This document shows, piece after piece, positions 8,848 through 18,583 of a DNA stretch of 64,000 bases. The stretch spans positions 2,666,001 through 2,730,000 of the forward strand of contig NZ_CP038159.1 of NCBI RefSeq assembly GCF_004526235.1. The letters are read 5' to 3'. Both the position numbers and the translations under genes were made by a program. This stretch comes from Sphingobacterium sp. CZ-2 (GTDB lineage Bacteria; Bacteroidota; Bacteroidia; Sphingobacteriales; Sphingobacteriaceae). The first letter of the stretch is position 1, and the number at the start of each line of letters is the position of its first letter. The notes below the pieces were generated by a model. That model saw nothing but the letters and a program-made list of their open reading frames with translations, made no database searches and had not been told where the DNA came from.

Positions 8848-9480
8848 TTACCTGAAGAATAGCAATACATTAGTTAATGTCTGTTGATTGATCATTTTAC
8901 GTTGATTTTTAAGCATAAATTTTTGGTTATGAATGATGCGTTGGTTTTGTTCGGCCATAAAATTTAACCGATTGGTTTGCCGGTCACGACTTATTTCATT
9001 TTCATACAGATTCAATCCTTCTTTTAAGGAGTCTATCCGCTTATTTTGAATATATTCCAATAATTTTGCCGTAGCATCAACAGTTCTATATTTTGCAGGG
9101 ATGGTATTATTTTGCTCCAACAATTGGTTAATTTCATTCATCTCTTGTATAATAGGCTGATAACGGATGGTTGAAGCCTGCTTCATTTCCATTTGCTTTT
9201 TATTATCTAGTCTTGGACCTATTACATATCGCATCCCGAAGATTCCTACAGCAAAAGATATAAATAGGGCAAATACGCTAACAGTAAAATTATCTATGAA
9301 CCTGTTAGACATACTAAATAAAACCCACCCGATAATAATACCTAAAATGGTAAACATAGTCTGACGATTATAAAACATAATTCTATAACGTTCATTTTCT
9401 AAGACTGCGTAATGACTCGCATATCTCTTTAACAGATCATGTTCCCGCTCTAAATTTTTTTCCAGATTTTGAAGTTCCAT
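8848..9480 (-). CDS. Hypothetical membrane protein with two TM helices and coiled coil
   Basis: 210 residues. A charged N-terminal helix (NLEKNLEREHDLLKRYASHY) precedes two closely spaced hydrophobic segments, MFTILGIIIGWVLF and FTVSVFALFISFAVGIFGM (about 41-85). A long, probably alpha-helical polar C-terminus follows. No enzyme motif is visible and no family was recognised. Its start is 58 nt from a partial copy of the family A repeat. Confidence 0.7.
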   Translation of the reverse strand: MELQNLEKNLEREHDLLKRYASHYAVLENERYRIMFYNRQTMFTILGIIIGWVLFSMSNRFIDNFTVSVFALFISFAVGIFGMRYVIGPRLDNKKQMEMKQASTIRYQPIIQEMNEINQLLEQNNTIPAKYRTVDATAKLLEYIQNKRIDSLKEGLNLYENEISRDRQTNRLNFMAEQNQRIIHNQKFMLKNQRKMINQQTLTNVLLFFR

Positions 9481-9492
9481 GCTATGTAAAAT

Positions 9493-9568
9493 TTTCGATT
9501 AGTGTGAAGATTGCTTCGTCGTGCCTCCTCGCAATGACGCGGAAAGAATAGTCTCCTCGCAATGACGC
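9493..9568. repeat. Interspersed repeat family A, half element plus fragment
   Basis: 9493-9540 carries one arm of the palindromic element, reading through gattgcttcg to cctcgcaatgacg. A second partial arm, ctcctcgcaatgacgcg, is at 9552-9568. The adjoining spacer cgattagtgt also occurs, inverted, in the loop of the full copy at 32175-32246, so this is the same element with one arm lost. It fills the gap between mdh and the membrane-protein gene. Confidence 0.85.
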
Positions 9569-9574
9569 GCTAGA

Positions 9575-10519
9575 CTATCTCTTTAAAACGCCCTCATCAA
9601 AAAGTACATCGTTCATTTTTCTGACCGCTTCCGCGCTTGCATCGAACAATTTTTGTTCCTCATCCGAAAGTTCCAAAGGAACAATCCTATCCCAGCCTTT
9701 ATTATTTATAATTACCGGAACACCAATATTAATATCCTCCTGCCCGAATTCGCCTTCTAAATATACAGATGCAGTAAACAATCGATTCTGATCCCTTACG
9801 ATACTTTCCACCATCGCTGCGGCAGCAGCACCAGGTGCATACCAAGCTGAAGTCCCGATCAAAGCAGTTAAAGTAGCACCACCTACCATCGTTTTCTTTA
9901 CGATTTCAGCTTCCTCTTCTTCCGTTAAAAAACTAGAAACTGAAATACTGTTCCAAGTAGCATGCTTGATCAATGGGATCATCGTGGTGTCCCCATGACC
10001 ACCTATAACGATGGCATTCAAATCATTTGCCGAAGCATTCAATTTATCTGAAATCTGGTATTTAAAACGAGCGGAATCCAATGCCCCACCCATACCAATG
10101 ATCCTGTTTTTAGGTAGTCCACTGGATTTTAAAGCTAAATAGGTCATGGTATCCATCGGGTTGGATACAATCAGAATGATAATATCTGGAGAATGTTGGA
10201 TCAGGTTCTCCACTACCGTTTTTACAATATTGGCATTGGTCCCGATCAATTCTTCACGTGTCATCCCCGGTTTACGTGGGATTCCTGAAGTAATGACAGC
10301 TACCGTAGAACCAGCTGTCGCTAGATAGTCATTGGTTACTCCCGTAATTTTCGAATCAAAACCAAGTAGGGCAGAGGTCTGCATCATATCCTGGGCTTTG
10401 CCCTCCGCGAATCCTTCCTTAATATCTAATAGTACAATTTCTTCGGCAATATTACGTCTTACCAGATTATCTGCAGTGGTTGCTCCAACTGCACCTGCAC
10501 CAACAACGGTTACTTTCAT
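9575..10519 (-). CDS. mdh: Malate dehydrogenase
   Basis: NAD-dependent malate/oxaloacetate interconversion in the TCA cycle. The 314-residue LDH-type protein has the Rossmann glycine motif VGAGAVGATTAD and the substrate-binding loop IPRKPGMTREEL, whose arginines bind the dicarboxylate. It also has VSNPMDTMTY and the catalytic histidine in GGHGDTTMIP. Length and motifs fit the homotetrameric LDH-like MDH type common in Bacteroidota. It is 59 nt downstream of the tamA-like gene on the same strand and may be partly cotranscribed with it. Confidence 0.97.
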   Translation of the reverse strand: MKVTVVGAGAVGATTADNLVRRNIAEEIVLLDIKEGFAEGKAQDMMQTSALLGFDSKITGVTNDYLATAGSTVAVITSGIPRKPGMTREELIGTNANIVKTVVENLIQHSPDIIILIVSNPMDTMTYLALKSSGLPKNRIIGMGGALDSARFKYQISDKLNASANDLNAIVIGGHGDTTMIPLIKHATWNSISVSSFLTEEEEAEIVKKTMVGGATLTALIGTSAWYAPGAAAAAMVESIVRDQNRLFTASVYLEGEFGQEDINIGVPVIINNKGWDRIVPLELSDEEQKLFDASAEAVRKMNDVLFDEGVLKR

Positions 10520-10578
10520 AGCTTTACGGGTTTTATGTTACGCTCCTTAAATCTACTAAAAAGGATTCAAAAAACCTA

Positions 10579-12882
10579 TTAGAAAGGATATCCGATCGCC
10601 AAGTTGAATACCAGGTTCTCCCTGCGCCAATCCCTTTCCCGAATGTCAATATACTTGAACACCCAACGGTCATCCTTTGGACGATAAGGCACGCGGAATG
10701 GAATCGCAAAGTCGGTACGAAGGATCAAGAAGTCCAGATCCAGACGCAATCCGACACCACCACCAACAGCCAATTCACTCAAGAAGGCCCCAGACAGTTT
10801 ACCTCCTGGTTTTTCGTCGTCCTGGTTCTGCAACCACACATTCCCGGCATCCACAAAAGCTGCCCAATGCAGCATGCCAGCAATTTTAGCCCTATACTCC
10901 GTATTCAATTCCAATTTGAAATCCCCGGTCTGGTCCGCAAAGAAATTATCCTCGCCAATGTTTTCTGGAAGAGAAGATCCTGGACCGACAGAACGCGCAC
11001 GGAAGGCACGTAATCCATTAGGACCACCCGTATAATACTGCTTCAGGTATGGTAATGATCGAGAGTTTCCATAAGAATAGGAGGTACCGATCATAATACG
11101 AGAAGCTAAGGTCGAATTGGCCGTTAATTTCATATAATGCCTCATATCAGCCTCCGCTTTAATGAATTGAGAGTAGGCTGTTCCGAATAATTTCTTAACT
11201 TTTCCACTATTGAAATCCGCACCTTGGATCAATCCCAGGATATTTCCGGACGTATTCAGACCCGCTTTGGCATAGAACGTATGCTTTTTATTGTTTTCCA
11301 TGGTATTGGTAAACGTATAAACATAGTTTGGACCAAAAGAAAACTGCGGATCCACAATGTGTCGTAACGTTGGAACAGTATCCATCTGCGCTTTATATTC
11401 ATCCGAAATACCTCTTGGTTGAACATAGATGATTTCCGCTAAAGTCAGGTTGTGATCCCGTTGGTTATTTTCCTTCCATGCATATCCATAGTTTAAGGTC
11501 ATGGAATTTAAGGTATAGGCTGTTCTTCTGTTCAAGAATTCATATCCCGCTTTTAAGAACGTCTTTGGAATATATTGCCTAGCAGGTGCCCACTTCCAAG
11601 GAGAAAGAAGCCTTGGCCAGGTAATACCTACTTCTGCACCATATCGGATATAACTGGAATTCAGGTTTACATTTCCACCTGTCTGGGTCTCATAACCTCC
11701 AAAAACAGACGCTGTCAAGGTTTCAAATCCCTTAAAGGCATTCCGCAAAGTCCAGTTCGCTGTTACTTCCGTTCCATTGTAAACTGCAGCAGTTTTCCCG
11801 ATCAGCTCCAAACGGATCGATCTTTTCTCCAAAGGTGTCAGGTAATAATAAACATCCAAGTGGTTCAGGGAATCCGGGCTATCCACAAAATCGTTCTTTA
11901 CAAATTTAAACGCATTCAAATTCACCAAATGATTGATCGTTTGGTTATGGCTCCAACGGCTATATTTATCTTTTGGCTGCACAAAAATATGATTCGCCAA
12001 TACTTTTTTACGGTATTTCCGTTCCGGATCTACGATGTAATATTTATCCTCAAATTTTTCAGTATTCCTAGGGATCCTGCGTCTTGCTGTTCCCGAGGTT
12101 TCCTTATAATCTGGAAAAATGTAGACATTCCCGATATATTGCGGATGTCTAGCTTTTTCTGGTGTTTCCGGTTTTACCGTGACGAACATATCCACCTTAT
12201 GATTTCCAATCGTACTATCCACTTCCACCAAAATATTATCCGGACTGAAATAATAGAATCCATTAAGCTTCAGGTCGTTATCGATTCGGTCGCGCTCGTT
12301 CAGGATCACATCCAAATTATAGTTTGAACCGGGTTTCAATAAAGTACGATCGCTAGGGTAGTTGATCCGCCATCCAAGATCCGTCATAGTATCCACATCA
12401 AATTTGACCGAATTGATACGGTAGACCTTTCCCGGATAAGCATCGTATTTTACGGATGCATATTTTCCATCAATGAGGGTATCCGAAGCTACACGGGCAT
12501 TGAAGAAACCTAGGTTCTCCATTTTTCCGCGTAGAAGATTTTCATTGTATTCACGGTTTACATCGCTTAGTTTAACTGGTTCTTGGCCATTCCGTTTTAA
12601 CCAACGTCTGAAAAAATTGGTCGAACTATCCGGACCTCCGCCCATGTTCCATAGACCAACTTTATAATAGACCCCCAGGATTTTCGAATTGGGCTTCGGT
12701 AGGAGGGCATCTTCCAGAAATGTTTCAAAGGCTTCTTTATTTTCAACCTTCATACTATCATGATGAATTTCTACATCACCTCCAGTATACATTTTTTCAC
12801 CTTCAGCCAGGTATTTGGTCGGATTACAACTACTAATTAGTATTCCGCCAAATAGGCAGGAAAATAAAAACTTATTTTTCAT
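10579..12882 (-). CDS. TamA/BamA-family outer membrane protein, lipoprotein type (TamL-like)
   Basis: An Omp85-superfamily barrel that works with TamB in outer-membrane protein insertion or envelope lipid homeostasis. From the ATG at 12882 (MKNKFLFSCLF) it has 767 residues and a lipobox ending ISSC, so it should be lipid-anchored, as described for the TamL group of Bacteroidota. An upstream in-frame start at 12924 would spoil the signal peptide. POTRA-like repeats occupy roughly 60-330. The C-terminal barrel carries the RAFRARSVGPGS segment (VRGF-like loop) and ends in phenylalanine (FNLAIGYPF). The start overlaps the end of tamB by 11 nt, implying translational coupling. Confidence 0.9.
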   Translation of the reverse strand: MKNKFLFSCLFGGILISSCNPTKYLAEGEKMYTGGDVEIHHDSMKVENKEAFETFLEDALLPKPNSKILGVYYKVGLWNMGGGPDSSTNFFRRWLKRNGQEPVKLSDVNREYNENLLRGKMENLGFFNARVASDTLIDGKYASVKYDAYPGKVYRINSVKFDVDTMTDLGWRINYPSDRTLLKPGSNYNLDVILNERDRIDNDLKLNGFYYFSPDNILVEVDSTIGNHKVDMFVTVKPETPEKARHPQYIGNVYIFPDYKETSGTARRRIPRNTEKFEDKYYIVDPERKYRKKVLANHIFVQPKDKYSRWSHNQTINHLVNLNAFKFVKNDFVDSPDSLNHLDVYYYLTPLEKRSIRLELIGKTAAVYNGTEVTANWTLRNAFKGFETLTASVFGGYETQTGGNVNLNSSYIRYGAEVGITWPRLLSPWKWAPARQYIPKTFLKAGYEFLNRRTAYTLNSMTLNYGYAWKENNQRDHNLTLAEIIYVQPRGISDEYKAQMDTVPTLRHIVDPQFSFGPNYVYTFTNTMENNKKHTFYAKAGLNTSGNILGLIQGADFNSGKVKKLFGTAYSQFIKAEADMRHYMKLTANSTLASRIMIGTSYSYGNSRSLPYLKQYYTGGPNGLRAFRARSVGPGSSLPENIGEDNFFADQTGDFKLELNTEYRAKIAGMLHWAAFVDAGNVWLQNQDDEKPGGKLSGAFLSELAVGGGVGLRLDLDFLILRTDFAIPFRVPYRPKDDRWVFKYIDIRERDWRRENLVFNLAIGYPF

Positions 12883-15800
12883 CTTTTCCTCCTTCCTCAT
12901 CTTCGTTTTTAATGGCCGATTCATTCGATTCCTTGATTCTATCAGTAGAATCAGGCAGATTATTGCTTGTACTGTCTTGTTGTTGCTGTTTCAACTGTTC
13001 TTCTTTTTGGCGCTCTTCCACACGTTTTCTATATTCTGGATCAACCCGCATCAAACTGTCGCGGATCACCAAGCGTACGCTGTCTCGATAAGCGGTATCC
13101 GTTTCCATTCGGTCTACATCAAATCTGCGGCGGAATCCTCTACTATCTGTATTATAATATTCCTGAAGGGCTTTTGAATTCATGAAAAGCTCCTTGAATT
13201 TGTTGTAGCTCATATTGATGATAAAACCAATTCCTGTTTCCACAAACTGCCCTTGCAAAGTCGCTTGATATTGGTTTTTGCGATATACACGTGCAAAATA
13301 ACGACCATCTTTCGATAATTGATAATCCAGGGAAATATCGCCCGCAATGTTGGATGCTTTCTCGCCTGGTCTTGTATTTCCTTCCACTTCGAAATTTGAT
13401 CCAATCGTAATCTTTAAGCGGTCATCAAATAACATCTTCGAAATGCCCACATTCAAATCCGTACGGGTCTGTGCATTTCCGGTCAAATAATCCTCTTCTG
13501 AATTCAGGTTGAAATCCAATTCTACTCCTTTGATCAAATCCGAAGCAAGGTTGTTCAATTGCGATGTCAAGAAGGAACTCACTGTACTTCTCGCCATGGA
13601 TTCTGCACCACCACCGGACAAACTTTCAAATGGATTTGCCGACATGAACCTGCCCAATGCAATCAAGGAGAAAACCTGTTTGTTCAATTCGGCCGGATCC
13701 TCCCGGATATTCGATAGGGCAATGTTCACCTTGCTCACCACATCTTGGGAAACAATAGCATTACTTTCATCCAGATCGATATCAAAATTGATTTCTGGTT
13801 TGAAAAGCTCACCGGTCAGTTTCAATAATACATTGAACGGCACCCTTTGTTTATAGAGGTTCTGGCTTTCTGCACCAATCTGGTTCTGTACCAATTCTAA
13901 CGTGGCAAATTTACCTGTATACACTGCAGTAATATTCAGCCGCGCATCCAAAGGATCTCCATTCCAAGTGATCGTACTTCCTTTCTGGAAACGGAAATCT
14001 TTGGAAATTGGACCTAAAGAGAAGGTATAATCACCATCTTCCACTGTAAATGTACCAGACATGATGATCTGGTCGTTGGCATCAATGGTGGTATTCAGTT
14101 CAGCTACACCCTGGATATTTAGGGCATCCTGGGTTCCTTCATCCAAGATGATCTTGAATTTCGCTTCCCGATCCGTACTTAGGTTCAGCGCAATATCATA
14201 ACCAGACAAAGTATTCGATACCTTGGTCATGGAATCCAGCTGCGCAAAAACATTTGCTCTGGTGGTATCACTTTTATCCACGAATTTAACCACCCCATCC
14301 CGTTGTGCTACGCCAGGATCATCGTTAGGTACAATGAAAGAGAAGTCTGTATTCTCATTGGCTTTCACATTACCATCGATCTTCGGCTTGTCCAAATTAC
14401 CAGTAACCCGAAGGTTGGAAGTTAAATACATTTTTCCGAAGAACATATCATTATCCTCACGGGTAGAATTCATCACCTCGAAATCATCCGTTGTTAAATT
14501 CAGGTTGAAATCGAAATCCGTATAGGTCGTGGTCCGGATGGATCCGTTTAACCTCGCTGTATTATTTTTGGAATCAACAATGTTGAATTGTCTAAAAGTG
14601 ATTCCTTGATCGTTAAAATATATTTTCTGATCATCAATTTTCATGTTGGAGTTCAACATGGATGCATTGATGATGGCGTCATTAAATGTTAATTCGCCAT
14701 TGATCCGAGGGGCATCCATTGTTCCACGGATCTTCAGGGTTCCAGAAAGATCGCCTTGGCTGCCCTGTAGATTCCCTAAACTGAAGGCTTCGATGGTTTT
14801 GATCGTAATCGGTTTCAGATCCAAGGTCGCATCAATTTGCATATCGCCTTGTGGTGGGATGATCACATCTCCGATCAATTGTACATCATTGCCGTTTTCG
14901 GTAATGCGTACATCTGCAGAATAAGTGTTTTCCTTGATGTTATTCACCTTTACCAACACATTCCCGATAGTATCTTTTCCGAAGTAGAACTTATCGATTG
15001 TTAGGTCGGATACAAAAACTGGATTCGCCTCTAATCTCGAAACTGTCGCATTACCATTGATACCACCTCCCAAATTTAAGGATTCTGATTCCAGCATATT
15101 GGTGATGGTCTCGATCCTAAAATTGTTAAAAGTTAAATCGATAGGTGCATTCAGTGTGGAATCTTTGGATTGGATCACGAGCTCCTGGCCATCATTGGAT
15201 AGGCGGAAGGCATTTGCACGGATGCCATTACTACCAAAGGTCAACTGGTTGTTTGGGTTGATGGACCAATTTTCATAATTCAGCATCAAGCCATCCTCTT
15301 TCAAGGAGAAATTATAATTGTTGTTATCCACATTCATAAAGGCCCCTAAGTGGTACTGCTCTTTATCTTCTTTATCTTTTATCCAAAGCCCTAAATCGAC
15401 TTTGTTTTCCACCACATTACCCGATAGGACGGTATTGTTCAATTCAATGTTATTGACAATGATATGGCCGATCAAGGTGTTATAGTAGAGGGTACTATCT
15501 GCCGTAATGATATCCATACCTACATTTTCTACTTCCGTACCGGCATAGATAATCTTAGGTGCTAAGAGTTTAGCCATTAAGGTTCTGTCCTGGCTATTGA
15601 ACGTACCATCTAGGGTAATGTCGTCCATGACCTCTAAATCAGGTAGGAAATCCCTAATGATCCGGGCATTATTCAAGCGAGCAGAAAATTCGAATTGCTG
15701 CGGTGAATAGGTCAGTACAGTTCGATCGTTCGAAGGATTATAATAGGTGCGAACTATATCGGTTATCGATGCGCCTAATTCCGTCAATTTATATTTTCCG

Positions 15801-18151
15801 GTCAAGTGGCCATTCAAGAATTCCGAACTTAGTATCAAGGTATTCTTGCTGGTATCGGATTTTGCGGTTAAAGCAACGGTATCCAATACATATCGTTCAT
15901 CATTGTAAGCAATAGAGGAGTTGACCACCTTTAATGCGCCATTTAAATGATCAAGGTCGAAGGTTTCAAAGTCTGCCGTGATCTTTCCGTGATAGCGAAG
16001 GTTCTGGTCCATCAATTTCAGGTTTTTGAAATTGATACTATCGATCATCATTTCGGCAAAGATCTTCGGATAGGCACCGCTCATGTCTGCAGAAATAGAA
16101 GCATCCAGGTCGACATTCGGATCGCCACTGTTGATGGTTCCTGCTATATCCCCACGGTTTGCGGTCATATCAAAATTGATGTCGTGATAACCATAGCCCA
16201 TCGCGTCAAAGCGGTTGATGGTACCTGTAATATCGGCTACCATGGTTTTCAGATTCAAACCTGTTCCATTTACCTGTGCTTGCGCAGCAACAACCCCGAG
16301 AACGGAATCCTGCTTCAGGAATTGACCAAGATTGAAGTTGTCTACCGTAACAAAGGCATTATAAGTCGTATCGCGACCCATATTCAATTTTCCATTGACA
16401 GTCGCATTCCCTTGCTCGGTAACCAGTTTTAAATTGGCATCAAAACCACTCATTCCGCCTTTAAAGGTTCCTGCCAAACTGATGTTTCTTGGCAATTGAA
16501 TACTGTCTGGCATCAAAGAAGGAGCGATTAATCGGTTAAGATCAGCTCGACCGGTCACTAATTTCTTGATGTTCAGGTCCAGGTACATTTTATCCATATC
16601 AGGTAATCCTTTTATATGGGCGGTAGCAATTACGTGGGTATTATCTAACGTTTTAAATTCAAAACGTGGAATCCTAAGATCATTGAGTTTCCCTGTAACA
16701 CGGCCGTCGATGTAGAAACGTTTGTTCATCAACGGTCTCATTACTTCCTGTTTTTCAAGGTCAGGAGCCAGGAAACGGATATCCCGCATGTCGATATGGC
16801 TTTTCTTGATGTTGGCCAAGATGGTCATGCTGGATGGATTATTGGAGACAGCGTCTAAAGAAGGATAAGAAACTTGAATTTCATCCTCAATTCGGGTGTC
16901 TGGCGTTTCGATCAATAGGTTTTTAACGGTTGCCCCTTGGTTTCCATAAATAAAATCGCCTCTCAATTGCTTAAGATAGAATCCGGAATGATCCTTAGCA
17001 GTTACATTGTCCAGCTCACCGGAAATGGAGTCTGCCGAATAATAAAGATTGTCCATGGCCGCTGCTAGATCGGTCATTTTAAGATTGAAATAATCAATTC
17101 CTTTGGTTCTTGGCTGATTATCGTCTTTGAACCAGAAATTGGATTTGTCAATGACCAATTTATCAGCTGAAACCACCCAATTAATACTGCTGGTATCTGA
17201 ATCAGCTTTATCATCCTGCTTTTTAACGGTTTTTCCAAGAAGTACTTCCGAGTCAGAACCATCCAGTTTGATCTCTTTTAGTTTAACGATCTCCTTATTC
17301 AGGTCTAATTGTTCAACATTAGCCAATAACTCCTTGATGTCAAACTTGGTTTTCATGTTATTGGCCTCATCATCGTATTTCACCAAGATGTTTTTCAGAT
17401 TCAAGGTATTTATACCGAGATCAGGAAGGAGGGAAGTAGCTTCGACGGTTGGGTCGTTGATTCCGAAATCGGAGGCATCCGGTGCTTCTTCCGATTCGGC
17501 CACCGCCCACTGCTTAATAACGGCCGTTAATCCATCGATGTTAACCACTGGCATATCAAAGGCCATATTTTTCGTCAGATCAAATCTTTTGACCCTAGTA
17601 TCGAAATGTTTTAGGAAAAGGTCTGCCGAAGTTCCAATAACGTCATCCTTATAGACAAACTTAATATCATCAAAATTGACTTTATCGATATCAAAAACCA
17701 AAGCAGATGTGCTATCAGCAGTGGTTGTACTTTCCTTTTCCGTAGCAAAAGCATTCACGATATAAGCAAAATTGAAAGTACTATCAGGAAGGGATCGATT
17801 GATCTTGGCGGTAATTCCCTTGAGCTCAAACTCTTCGATTTCAATCGTGTTCTTCAATAATTTGAACATATTGATGTCCACTTTTAACTCTTGTCCAGCC
17901 AATAAAGTGTCCTTGGATTGATCTTCAAAATATACATTTTCCAGAACCAATTTTTTAGGAAAGGTAATGTTGATATGGCCAATATCTACGGGGGTTCCGA
18001 TTTTATTTTCCAGATAATTGGTCACTTTGCCCACAATATAATTTTGTACAGCGGGTAAACGAACGAGGAATATTACAAGAAGAATGAGTGCGATTATTGA
18101 TCCTATTATCCATAGGAAGGTCTTTAACGCAATACGGCCAAATCTATTCAA
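12872..18151 (-). CDS. tamB: TamB-like translocation and assembly module protein (AsmA/DUF490)
   Basis: A very large (1759-residue) periplasm-spanning protein of the AsmA-like/TamB group. These form a long beta-groove bridging inner and outer membranes for phospholipid transport or protein assembly. An N-terminal TM helix (WIIGSIIALILLVIFLVRL) anchors it, followed by the AsmA-like segment VGKVTNYLENKIG and a long run of beta-rich repeats. The C-terminal TamB domain (about 1270-1640) includes ALNIQGVAELNTTI, ITWNGDPLDARLNI and FSLIALGRFM. The last roughly 70 residues are Glu/Lys/Gln-rich and look disordered. It forms a two-gene unit with the TamA-like partner. Confidence 0.93.
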   Translation of the reverse strand: MNRFGRIALKTFLWIIGSIIALILLVIFLVRLPAVQNYIVGKVTNYLENKIGTPVDIGHINITFPKKLVLENVYFEDQSKDTLLAGQELKVDINMFKLLKNTIEIEEFELKGITAKINRSLPDSTFNFAYIVNAFATEKESTTTADSTSALVFDIDKVNFDDIKFVYKDDVIGTSADLFLKHFDTRVKRFDLTKNMAFDMPVVNIDGLTAVIKQWAVAESEEAPDASDFGINDPTVEATSLLPDLGINTLNLKNILVKYDDEANNMKTKFDIKELLANVEQLDLNKEIVKLKEIKLDGSDSEVLLGKTVKKQDDKADSDTSSINWVVSADKLVIDKSNFWFKDDNQPRTKGIDYFNLKMTDLAAAMDNLYYSADSISGELDNVTAKDHSGFYLKQLRGDFIYGNQGATVKNLLIETPDTRIEDEIQVSYPSLDAVSNNPSSMTILANIKKSHIDMRDIRFLAPDLEKQEVMRPLMNKRFYIDGRVTGKLNDLRIPRFEFKTLDNTHVIATAHIKGLPDMDKMYLDLNIKKLVTGRADLNRLIAPSLMPDSIQLPRNISLAGTFKGGMSGFDANLKLVTEQGNATVNGKLNMGRDTTYNAFVTVDNFNLGQFLKQDSVLGVVAAQAQVNGTGLNLKTMVADITGTINRFDAMGYGYHDINFDMTANRGDIAGTINSGDPNVDLDASISADMSGAYPKIFAEMMIDSINFKNLKLMDQNLRYHGKITADFETFDLDHLNGALKVVNSSIAYNDERYVLDTVALTAKSDTSKNTLILSSEFLNGHLTGKYKLTELGASITDIVRTYYNPSNDRTVLTYSPQQFEFSARLNNARIIRDFLPDLEVMDDITLDGTFNSQDRTLMAKLLAPKIIYAGTEVENVGMDIITADSTLYYNTLIGHIIVNNIELNNTVLSGNVVENKVDLGLWIKDKEDKEQYHLGAFMNVDNNNYNFSLKEDGLMLNYENWSINPNNQLTFGSNGIRANAFRLSNDGQELVIQSKDSTLNAPIDLTFNNFRIETITNMLESESLNLGGGINGNATVSRLEANPVFVSDLTIDKFYFGKDTIGNVLVKVNNIKENTYSADVRITENGNDVQLIGDVIIPPQGDMQIDATLDLKPITIKTIEAFSLGNLQGSQGDLSGTLKIRGTMDAPRINGELTFNDAIINASMLNSNMKIDDQKIYFNDQGITFRQFNIVDSKNNTARLNGSIRTTTYTDFDFNLNLTTDDFEVMNSTREDNDMFFGKMYLTSNLRVTGNLDKPKIDGNVKANENTDFSFIVPNDDPGVAQRDGVVKFVDKSDTTRANVFAQLDSMTKVSNTLSGYDIALNLSTDREAKFKIILDEGTQDALNIQGVAELNTTIDANDQIIMSGTFTVEDGDYTFSLGPISKDFRFQKGSTITWNGDPLDARLNITAVYTGKFATLELVQNQIGAESQNLYKQRVPFNVLLKLTGELFKPEINFDIDLDESNAIVSQDVVSKVNIALSNIREDPAELNKQVFSLIALGRFMSANPFESLSGGGAESMARSTVSSFLTSQLNNLASDLIKGVELDFNLNSEEDYLTGNAQTRTDLNVGISKMLFDDRLKITIGSNFEVEGNTRPGEKASNIAGDISLDYQLSKDGRYFARVYRKNQYQATLQGQFVETGIGFIINMSYNKFKELFMNSKALQEYYNTDSRGFRRRFDVDRMETDTAYRDSVRLVIRDSLMRVDPEYRKRVEERQKEEQLKQQQQDSTSNNLPDSTDRIKESNESAIKNEDEEGGKDEK

Positions 18152-18255
18152 AGCGGTTGAATGTTCTTTTATACTAATTAATTAATCAATTTAATAACAA
18201 GGATAAACTTATTTTGTTTATCCACGGCTTAAATTAATGCTATTAAACAATCCTA

Positions 18256-18263
18256 CAAATATA
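18256..18263 (-). promoter_or_regulatory. -7 element of the tamB promoter
   Basis: The minus strand reads TATATTTG (TAnnTTTG consensus), about 105 nt upstream of tamB, implying a leader of nearly 100 nt. Confidence 0.55.
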
Positions 18264-18390
18264 GCTTATGAAAAGGAAATTCTTCCTTTTTTGGTTAATT
18301 ATAAACATGTTGCAACAGCTTATTTTTGAAATATCTACTGCTATCGGATATAGGGAAAAGACCTGTTGCCTTCGAGTTTTAAGTACGGTT

Positions 18391-18464
18391 TAAGTGAGGT
18401 GTAAGTGAGTTGTAAGTGACTTTTTGCACTTACAACTCACTTACATGTCACTTACACCTCACTT
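18391..18464. repeat. Palindromic array of 11-bp GTAAGTGA-type units
   Basis: The left arm holds three head-to-tail copies of a unit resembling TGTAAGTGAGT; the right arm holds four inverted copies. An 18-bp perfect stem (18401-18418 with 18427-18444) closes an 8-nt loop. The outer units can also pair (18391-18407 with 18448-18464), so the right arm has one extra unit. It lies between the tamB promoter and the left end of the IS1182-like element. Function is unknown; it is neither a coding repeat nor a plain terminator, since no T run follows. Confidence 0.8.
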
Positions 18465-18499
18465 GCACCAAGAACCGAACAAGTTGAAAAAGTATTGAA

Positions 18500-18537
18500 A
18501 AACAAAAAAAAGAAGGTGTCTAAAAAGGCACCTTCTT
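18500..18537 (-). terminator. Terminator of the IS1182-like transposase
   Basis: The stem 18510-18518 with 18529-18537 (aagaaggtg/caccttctt) can be extended by two more pairs. On the minus strand it is followed by a run of T. It overlaps the candidate left inverted repeat of the element. Confidence 0.75.
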
Positions 18538-18583
18538 CTGTTTTATAGCTTTCTGGAGCTCCATTATAATTTCATGAGCAATA

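Noticed and set aside
12869..13185. Plus-strand open frames within the tamB gene
   Set aside because: They lie opposite a long, well-supported TamB coding region, lack recognisable domains and have the composition expected of antisense frames.
18391..18464. CRISPR or plain terminator
   Set aside because: The units are directly adjacent without spacers, and no T run follows the stem on either strand.
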